The notes beneath the pieces were generated by a model. It was not told where the DNA came from and ran no database searches. It worked only from the letters and a program-made list of their open reading frames with translations. A stretch of 64,000 nucleotides of DNA from assembly GCF_000412335.2 (NCBI RefSeq), contig NZ_KE161030.1, forward strand, positions 4,793,894 to 4,857,893. Reading direction: 5' to 3'. The stretch comes from Cedecea davisae DSM 4568 (GTDB lineage Bacteria; Pseudomonadota; Gammaproteobacteria; Enterobacterales; Enterobacteriaceae). This document shows, piece by piece, positions 58,757-64,000 of this stretch. The translations under genes were made by a program, and so were the position numbers. Each line of letters starts with the position of its first letter. The first letter of the stretch is position 1.

Positions 58757-59597
58757 ATGCCTCGGTTACCGGCTGGCGCTGCTCTCCGTCGCGCACTGCC
58801 GCATACAGGCGGCTCCATAATCCCTCGCCCAGGGTTTTGGTGACTATCAAACCCTGGTGCTCAAAACTCTCCACCACCCAGTGCGGTAGGGCGGCAATGC
58901 CCATCCGCGCCGACACCATCTGGATCAGCAGCAGCGTGTTATCTACGCTTTTCAGCGAAGGGCTAACGCCCGCCGGCTGCAGGAAGTTACGCCAGATGTC
59001 CATGCGGCTACGCTGTACCGGGTAAATCAACAGAGTTTCGCTGGCTAAATCTTCAGGTTCAATACTCGCTTTGTGCGCCAGCGGATGGTCAGTGGCGACA
59101 ACCAGGCGCACTTCAAAATCAAACATCGGCGAATAATGCAGCCCGCTGCGCGGCAGGATATCGGAGGTTAATACGATATCCAGCTCGCCTTGCTGCAGGG
59201 CTGGCTGCGGGTCAAAAGTGACGCCTGATTTAAAGTCCATTTCCACCTGCGGCCAGTGCAGACGGAAATTCTCCAGCGCCGGGGTCAGCCATTGAATACA
59301 GCTGTGGCACTCAATCGCAATGCGCAGCCGCGTTTGATGAGGTTCGTTACATGCCTGCAGCGCGCGTCCAATTTGCGGAAGCACCTGCTCCGCAAGCTGT
59401 AACAGAATTTCGCCCTGAGGCGTAAAACGAAGTGGCTGACTTTTACGAACGAACAGGCGGAAGCCGAGACGCTGCTCCAGATCGCTGAACTGGTGAGAGA
59501 GAGCAGACTGAGTCTGATGCAGGGCCGCAGCCGCGGCGGCGAGGGAGCCGCAGTTTTGCAACGCTTGCAGCGTCCGCAGGTGTTTAATCTCGATCAT
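58644..59597 (-). CDS. metR: LysR-family regulator MetR
   Basis: A 317-residue LysR regulator of methionine genes, using homocysteine as coactivator for metE. HTH at about residues 1-60 ([21 protein letters not shown]). Divergent from metE with a MetR site overlapping its own start codon, which fits autorepression. The 3' end runs 113 bp into yigM on the other strand. Confidence 0.96.
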   Translation of the reverse strand: MIEIKHLRTLQALQNCGSLAAAAAALHQTQSALSHQFSDLEQRLGFRLFVRKSQPLRFTPQGEILLQLAEQVLPQIGRALQACNEPHQTRLRIAIECHSCIQWLTPALENFRLHWPQVEMDFKSGVTFDPQPALQQGELDIVLTSDILPRSGLHYSPMFDFEVRLVVATDHPLAHKASIEPEDLASETLLIYPVQRSRMDIWRNFLQPAGVSPSLKSVDNTLLLIQMVSARMGIAALPHWVVESFEHQGLIVTKTLGEGLWSRLYAAVRDGEQRQPVTEAFIRSTRQHACDHLPFVKNAERPTGDVPTARPLSPFPQ

Positions 59598-59609
59598 GAA
59601 AGTCCTTCA
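59597..59609 (+). promoter_or_regulatory. MetR binding site
   Basis: TGAAAGTCCTTCA matches the MetR consensus TGAA-N5-TTCA exactly. Its first base belongs to the metR ATG codon on the - strand. Confidence 0.85.
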
Positions 59610-59668
59610 CTTCGTCATGAACAAATTGCGCTTGAGGAATATACAGTACCTGCTGATTATAGCGGTGT

Positions 59669-59684
59669 AAACATCTGGATGGCT
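59669..59684 (+). promoter_or_regulatory. Tandem MetJ-like boxes
   Basis: AAACATCT followed directly by GGATGGCT; compared with the met box AGACGTCT they match 6 and 5 of 8 bases. Tandem 8-bp spacing is the MetJ binding mode, and the place (30 bp before metE) fits repression by MetJ-SAM. Confidence 0.5.
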
Positions 59685-59714
59685 AAATACATCGAACCGA
59701 ATAGAGGAAACACC

Positions 59715-61976
59715 ATGACAATCCATAACCACACCCTCGGGTTCCCTCGCGTCGGCCTCAAGCGCGAGCTGAAAAAAGCACAAGAAAGCTACTGGGCAGG
59801 CAATACCTCCCGCGAAGAATTACTGGCGGTTGGCCGCGAACTGCGTGCCCGCCACTGGGACCAACAAAAACAGGCTGGCGTTGAGCTGCTGCCGGTGGGC
59901 GATTTCGCCTGGTACGACCATGTTCTGACCACCAGCCTGCTGCTCGGTAACGTGCCGGCTCGTCATCAGAGCAAAGATGGCAGCGTAGATATCGACACCC
60001 TGTTCCGTATTGGCCGCGGCCGCGCACCGACCGGTGAACCGGCTGCCGCCGCTGAAATGACCAAGTGGTTCAACACTAACTACCATTACATGGTGCCGGA
60101 ATTCACCAAAGGCCAGCAGTTCAGACTCACCTGGACTCAACTGCTGGAAGAAGTGGATGAAGCGCTGGCGCTGGGCCATAAAGTGAAGCCTGTACTGCTG
60201 GGGCCGGTAACTTACCTCTGGCTTGGCAAAGTGAAAGGCGAGCAGTTTGACCGCCTCAGCCTGCTGAAAGATATCCTGCCGGTGTACCAGCAGGTGCTGG
60301 TCGAGCTGGCAAAACGCGGCGTTGAATGGGTACAAATTGACGAACCTGCGCTGGTTCTTGAACTGCCGCAGGCATGGTTGGATGCCTTTAAACCGGCCTA
60401 TGACGCGCTGACCGGCCAAGTTAAGCTGCTGCTGACTACTTACTTCGAAGGCGTTGGCCCTAACCTGAACACCATCACCGCGCTGCCGGTGCAGGGCCTG
60501 CACGTAGACTTCGTGCACGGTAAAGACGACGTGAACGAAATCCACAAGAAGCTGCCTGCTGACTGGCTGCTGTCCGCCGGAGTAATCAACGGTCGTAACG
60601 TATGGCGCGCTGACCTGACCGAGAAATACGCGCAGCTTAAAGCGCTGGTGGGCAAGCGTGACCTGTGGGTGGGCTCTTCTTGCTCCCTGCTGCACAGCCC
60701 ACTCGACCTGAGCGTGGAGACTCGTCTGGATGTGGAAGTGAAGAGCTGGTTTGCCTTTGCTCTGCAAAAGTGTGCCGAACTGTCTCTCCTGACCGAAGCT
60801 CTGAACAGCGGCGACACCGCTAAAATTGCCGAGTGGAGCGCGCCGATTCAGGCTCGCCGTAATTCTAAACGCGTACATAATGCCGCCGTTGGCGAGCGTC
60901 TGGCGCAGGTAACGGCTCAGGATAGCCAGCGTCAGAGCAGCTATAACGCCCGTGCCGCTGCCCAGCGCGCGCGCTTTAACCTGCCGGCATGGCCAACGAC
61001 GACCATCGGTTCCTTCCCGCAAACCACTGAGATTCGCGGCCTGCGCCTGGACTTCAAGAAGGGGAATCTGGACGCTAACAACTATCGCACCGGCATTGCC
61101 GAACACATTAAGCAGGCGATTATCGAGCAGGAACGCCTGGGGCTGGACGTGCTGGTACACGGCGAAGCCGAGCGTAACGACATGGTTGAATACTTTGGTG
61201 AGCACCTGGATGGCTTCGTATTCACCCAAAACGGCTGGGTACAGAGCTACGGTTCCCGCTGCGTTAAGCCGCCGGTTGTTATCGGCGATATCAGCCGCCC
61301 TGAGCCAATTACCGTTGAGTGGGCTAAGTATGCGCAGTCCCTGACCGACAAACCGGTTAAAGGCATGCTGACCGGGCCTGTAACCATCCTCTGCTGGTCT
61401 TTCCCGCGTGAAGATGTGTCTCGCGAGACTATCGCTAAGCAGATTGCGCTGGCGCTGCGCGATGAAGTGGCGGACCTCGAAGAAGCGGGTATCGGCATCA
61501 TTCAGATTGATGAACCGGCCCTGCGTGAAGGCTTACCGCTGCGACAGTCCGACTGGCAGGCTTATCTGGAGTGGGGCGTTGAGGCCTTCCGCCTGAACGC
61601 CGCCGTGGTGCGCGATGACACCCAGATCCACACCCACATGTGCTACTGCGAGTTCAACGACATCATGGACTCCATTGCGGCGCTGGATGCGGACGTTATC
61701 ACCATCGAAACCTCGCGCTCAGATATGGATCTGCTGGAGTCGTTCAAAGAGTTCGAATACCCGAACGAAATTGGGCCGGGCGTTTACGACATCCACTCCC
61801 CGAACGTGCCTGATGTGGAATGGATCGAGGCCCTGCTAAAGAAAGCGGCTGAGTCTGTCCCTTCCGAACGCCTGTGGGTTAACCCGGACTGCGGCCTGAA
61901 AACACGCGGCTGGCCGGAAACCCGCGCGGCGCTGGCTAATATGGTGAAAGCGGCGCAGAACCTGCGTAACGAATAA
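59715..61976 (+). CDS. metE: Cobalamin-independent methionine synthase
   Basis: A 753-residue zinc enzyme transferring methyl from methyltetrahydropteroyl-triglutamate to homocysteine. Duplicated TIM barrels; zinc ligands in HMCYCEF (His and Cys) and in NPDCGLKTR (Cys). The ATG at 59715 gives [14 protein letters not shown] with AGAGGAAA before it; the frame is open to 59493, but that part lies over metR and the operators. Confidence 0.97.
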   Translation: MTIHNHTLGFPRVGLKRELKKAQESYWAGNTSREELLAVGRELRARHWDQQKQAGVELLPVGDFAWYDHVLTTSLLLGNVPARHQSKDGSVDIDTLFRIGRGRAPTGEPAAAAEMTKWFNTNYHYMVPEFTKGQQFRLTWTQLLEEVDEALALGHKVKPVLLGPVTYLWLGKVKGEQFDRLSLLKDILPVYQQVLVELAKRGVEWVQIDEPALVLELPQAWLDAFKPAYDALTGQVKLLLTTYFEGVGPNLNTITALPVQGLHVDFVHGKDDVNEIHKKLPADWLLSAGVINGRNVWRADLTEKYAQLKALVGKRDLWVGSSCSLLHSPLDLSVETRLDVEVKSWFAFALQKCAELSLLTEALNSGDTAKIAEWSAPIQARRNSKRVHNAAVGERLAQVTAQDSQRQSSYNARAAAQRARFNLPAWPTTTIGSFPQTTEIRGLRLDFKKGNLDANNYRTGIAEHIKQAIIEQERLGLDVLVHGEAERNDMVEYFGEHLDGFVFTQNGWVQSYGSRCVKPPVVIGDISRPEPITVEWAKYAQSLTDKPVKGMLTGPVTILCWSFPREDVSRETIAKQIALALRDEVADLEEAGIGIIQIDEPALREGLPLRQSDWQAYLEWGVEAFRLNAAVVRDDTQIHTHMCYCEFNDIMDSIAALDADVITIETSRSDMDLLESFKEFEYPNEIGPGVYDIHSPNVPDVEWIEALLKKAAESVPSERLWVNPDCGLKTRGWPETRAALANMVKAAQNLRNE

Positions 61977-61990
61977 TCCAAAAAAACAAA

Positions 61991-62014
61991 GTGGGGGCAT
62001 TTAGCCCCCGTTTC
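61991..62014. terminator. Bidirectional terminator between metE and dlhH
   Basis: Stem GGGGGC/GCCCCC with an ATTTA loop. On the - strand it is followed by CACTTTGTTTTTTT, giving a good T-tract for dlhH; on the + strand only GTTTC follows. Confidence 0.75.
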
Positions 62015-62842
62015 TTACTTCCTTACCCCATAGCGCTTAAACCACGCCAGCATTCGCTCCCAGCCATCCTTCGCCGACTCCTCATGATAGCTCGGGCGAT
62101 AGTCCGCATTAAAAGCATGACCCGCTTCCGGGTAAACTATGATTTCAGCATTGGCATTGGCCGCGCGTAAAGCCTGGCGCATGGTTTCAACGCTCTCCTG
62201 TGAAATGCCGGTATCCTGGCCGCCATAAAGTCCGAGCACTGGCGCATTAAGGTTGATGGCGATATCGACCGGGTGATGCGGAGAGTTCAGCGTTTTCTCG
62301 CCAGTCAGCTTGCCGTACCAGGCCACTGCGGCTTTAAGCTGCGGGTTATGCGCCGCGTACAGCCATGCTATGCGCCCGCCCCAGCAAAAGCCGGTGACCA
62401 TCAGGCGGTGGGCGTCGCCGCCGTTGCGTGAAGCCCAGCTGGCTACGTGGTCGAGATCGCCCAACACCTGGCTGTCCGGTACTTTAAAGACCAGGCCGCT
62501 TAGCAACGTGGGGATATCGGCGAAATCTCCCGGCTCGCCCTGGCGAAAATAAAGTTCGGGGGCGATGGCCAGATAGCCTTCGAGGGCCAGACGGCGGCAG
62601 ACATCACGGATATGTTCATGTACGCCAAAGATTTCCTGAATAACGATAACTACCGGCAGCGGGCCGTCGGCGTTTTTAGGCCTGGCATGGTAAGCAGGCA
62701 TGTTGTCGCCCTGGCTTGGAATAGATGTTTCCCCGCACTGGATTGCTTCCTCCGGAGTGGAAACGACGGTAGAGGCAACGGGGGAGACCGCCGGTGCGAA
62801 GCCTTCACCCGGTGTGTTATGTGTTGTTTGCTTTTGTTTCAT
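62015..62842 (-). CDS. dlhH: Dienelactone hydrolase-family protein
   Basis: A 275-residue alpha/beta hydrolase (E. coli DlhH/YsgA). The nucleophile is Cys in GFCWGGR instead of Ser, with Asp in YGGQDTG and His in EAGHAFNAD, the triad of dienelactone hydrolases. The N-terminal 25 residues are less conserved. It lies between metE and udp as in E. coli. Physiological substrate unknown. Confidence 0.93.
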   Translation of the reverse strand: MKQKQTTHNTPGEGFAPAVSPVASTVVSTPEEAIQCGETSIPSQGDNMPAYHARPKNADGPLPVVIVIQEIFGVHEHIRDVCRRLALEGYLAIAPELYFRQGEPGDFADIPTLLSGLVFKVPDSQVLGDLDHVASWASRNGGDAHRLMVTGFCWGGRIAWLYAAHNPQLKAAVAWYGKLTGEKTLNSPHHPVDIAINLNAPVLGLYGGQDTGISQESVETMRQALRAANANAEIIVYPEAGHAFNADYRPSYHEESAKDGWERMLAWFKRYGVRK

Positions 62843-62957
62843 GGTTTTCTCCGAACCAGCATTAGCGCAGTGTGATAACTATAGCCAGGATTAGTAACAA
62901 ATCTGGTCGGCAAAAAACGCGAGCAATGGACAAAAACCAGGCCGATCGTCCTTTATG

Positions 62958-62973
62958 TGTGATGTGAATCACT
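62958..62973 (+). promoter_or_regulatory. Upstream CRP site of udp
   Basis: TGTGA-TGTGAA-TCACT, a near-consensus CRP site centred at 62965.5, which would be position -93.5 of the predicted udp start. Confidence 0.82.
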
Positions 62974-63009
62974 AATGTGAATACAAATAATGTAATTTGT
63001 TTCATTCAA

Positions 63010-63052
63010 AGTGAGCGTCATCACGAAATTATGCTCAGGGGTTCTGTAAAGT
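63010..63052 (+). promoter_or_regulatory. Proximal CRP site and core promoter of udp
   Basis: AGTGA-GCGTCA-TCACG (63010-63025) is centred exactly 52 bp from the upstream CRP site, and TAAAGT (63047-63052) is a suitable -10 box. With a start near 63059 the sites fall at -41.5 and -93.5, the E. coli udp geometry in which CytR binds between the two CRP dimers to repress. Confidence 0.75.
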
Positions 63053-63096
63053 ATCGCTTTGCTTCTCCTGAAACCTACTCTACAGAGGAGTCTGTT

Positions 63097-63858
63097 ATGT
63101 CCAAGTCTGATGTTTTCCATCTCGGCCTCACCAAAAATGACCTCGAAGGGGCTACGCTTGCGATTGTCCCGGGCGATCCTGAGCGTGTGGAAAAAATCGC
63201 CGCGCTGATGGACAAGCCGGTTAAGCTGGCTTCCCACCGTGAATTCACTTCCTGGCGTGCTGAACTGGACGGCAAGCCGGTTATCATCTGTTCTACCGGT
63301 ATCGGCGGCCCTTCTACCTCTATCGCGGTTGAAGAACTGGCGCAGCTGGGTATTCGTACCTTCCTACGCGTGGGCACGACCGGCGCCATTCAGCCAAATA
63401 TCAACGTGGGTGACGTGCTGGTGACAACCGCCTCCGTTCGCCTCGACGGTGCCAGCCTGCACTTTGCGCCGATGGAATACCCGGCAGTGGCAGACTTCGC
63501 TTGTACTACCGCGCTGGTGGAGGCCGCTAAGGCCGTGGGCGCAACCACCCACATCGGCGTGACCGCTTCTTCAGACACCTTCTATCCGGGCCAGGAGCGC
63601 TATGACACGCTTTCCGGCCGCGTAGTGAGCCGCTTTAAAGGCTCCATGAAGGAGTGGCAGGAGATGGGCGTGATGAACTACGAAATGGAATCCGCAACTC
63701 TGCTGACCATGTGTTCCAGCCAGGGCCTGCGTGCGGGGATGGTTGCCGGGGTAATCGTGAACCGTACCCAGCAAGAGATCCCGAACGCTGAAACCATGAA
63801 GAAAACCGAAAGCCACGCGGTAAAAATCGTGGTGGAAGCGGCACGTCGCCTGCTGTAG
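63097..63858 (+). CDS. udp: Uridine phosphorylase
   Basis: A 253-residue PNP/UDP-family enzyme splitting uridine with phosphate to uracil and ribose-1-phosphate. [11 protein letters not shown] (phosphate site), [16 protein letters not shown] (family signature) and NYEMESATL (ribose site). The ATG at 63097 gives [10 protein letters not shown] with GAGGAG before it; the frame is open to 62977 but that part covers the promoter. Followed by an intrinsic terminator. Confidence 0.97.
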   Translation: MSKSDVFHLGLTKNDLEGATLAIVPGDPERVEKIAALMDKPVKLASHREFTSWRAELDGKPVIICSTGIGGPSTSIAVEELAQLGIRTFLRVGTTGAIQPNINVGDVLVTTASVRLDGASLHFAPMEYPAVADFACTTALVEAAKAVGATTHIGVTASSDTFYPGQERYDTLSGRVVSRFKGSMKEWQEMGVMNYEMESATLLTMCSSQGLRAGMVAGVIVNRTQQEIPNAETMKKTESHAVKIVVEAARRLL

Positions 63859-63877
63859 TTTTCCCCTCATGATGTCA

Positions 63878-63904
63878 AAGAGCCGGCGCTTGCCGGCTTT
63901 TTTT
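63878..63904 (+). terminator. udp terminator
   Basis: Stem AGCCGGC/GCCGGCT with a GCTT loop and seven T. Confidence 0.92.
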
Positions 63905-64000
63905 ATGCTTTGCGCACCGCCTTCCGGAAAATACCTTTTCATCTGGACATTTATACAGCAGAATTTTACCGTGCAGCTGTTAGCGATGGTTTCAGGGGGG
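63905..64000 (+). promoter_or_regulatory. Upstream region of the next gene, with a LexA box
   Basis: No coding start is visible in the last 96 bases. CTGGACATTTATACAG (63943-63958) fits the LexA box CTG-N10-CAG, and the window ends in a strong AGGGGGG ribosome-binding-like run. In E. coli the next gene is rmuC (yigN), whose promoter is LexA-controlled, so the start codon probably lies a few bases beyond the window. Confidence 0.7.

Noticed and set aside
59820-61229. 469-codon minus-strand ORF opposite metE
   Set aside because: Antisense shadow of metE with no recognisable domain.

Overview
This is a gap-free stretch of enterobacterial chromosome, collinear with the E. coli/Salmonella 84-86 minute region between the tail of rrnC and udp. 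Nearly every protein reads as a full-length orthologue of an Escherichia gene. Operon orders (ilvLXGMEDA, rho-wecA...wecG, hemCDXY, dapF-yigA-xerC-yigB-uvrD, metR/metE) and overlapping ATGA junctions are preserved. This points to Enterobacteriaceae (Enterobacter/Cedecea/Klebsiella-like), but the sequence alone does not let me name the genus. I see no IS element, prophage, CRISPR array or pseudogene.

Layout. 1-480: end of an rRNA operon (5S rRNA, tRNA-Asp, tRNA-Trp, terminator). 0.5-3.35 kb: hdfR, maoP, yifB. 3.6-12.8 kb: branched-chain amino acid genes, with an attenuator leader (ilvL), the tiny ilvX, an intact ilvG, then ilvMEDA, and divergent ilvY/ilvC. 12.9-13.7 kb: a two-gene accessory unit (Rrf2-family regulator plus small membrane protein) set between ilvC and ppiC. 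14-21 kb: rep, gppA, rhlB, trxA, rho. 21.1-32.1 kb: the complete enterobacterial common antigen cluster wecA-wzzE-wecBCDE-wzxE-wecF-wzyE-wecG, preceded by a possible leader peptide coupled to wecA. 32.3-33.7 kb: yifK.

33.8-35.25 kb is the most unusual part. The tRNA set Arg-His-Leu-Pro is followed by a second identical tRNA-Pro and a 147-bp tandem repeat whose units each restart with the last 19 nt of tRNA-Pro, resembling the rtT repeats of the E. coli tyrT operon. Next comes the sRNA GlmZ, behind a sigma-54 type promoter, three GlrR-like sites and an IHF-like site.

35.3-39.4 kb: hemY-hemX-hemD-hemC (heme). 39.6-42.5 kb: cyaA and cyaY, with an orphan DUF2620/YhfU-like gene upstream of cyaY. 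43.2-48.8 kb: lptM, dapF, yigA, xerC, yigB and LexA-controlled uvrD. 48.9-55.9 kb: corA with a corL-like leader ORF, rarD, yigI, pldA, recQ, rhtC, rhtB. 55.9-64 kb: pldB, yigL, yigM (biotin uptake, with a BirA-like operator), metR/metE, dlhH and udp, ending at a LexA box that must belong to the next gene (rmuC in E. coli), just outside the window.
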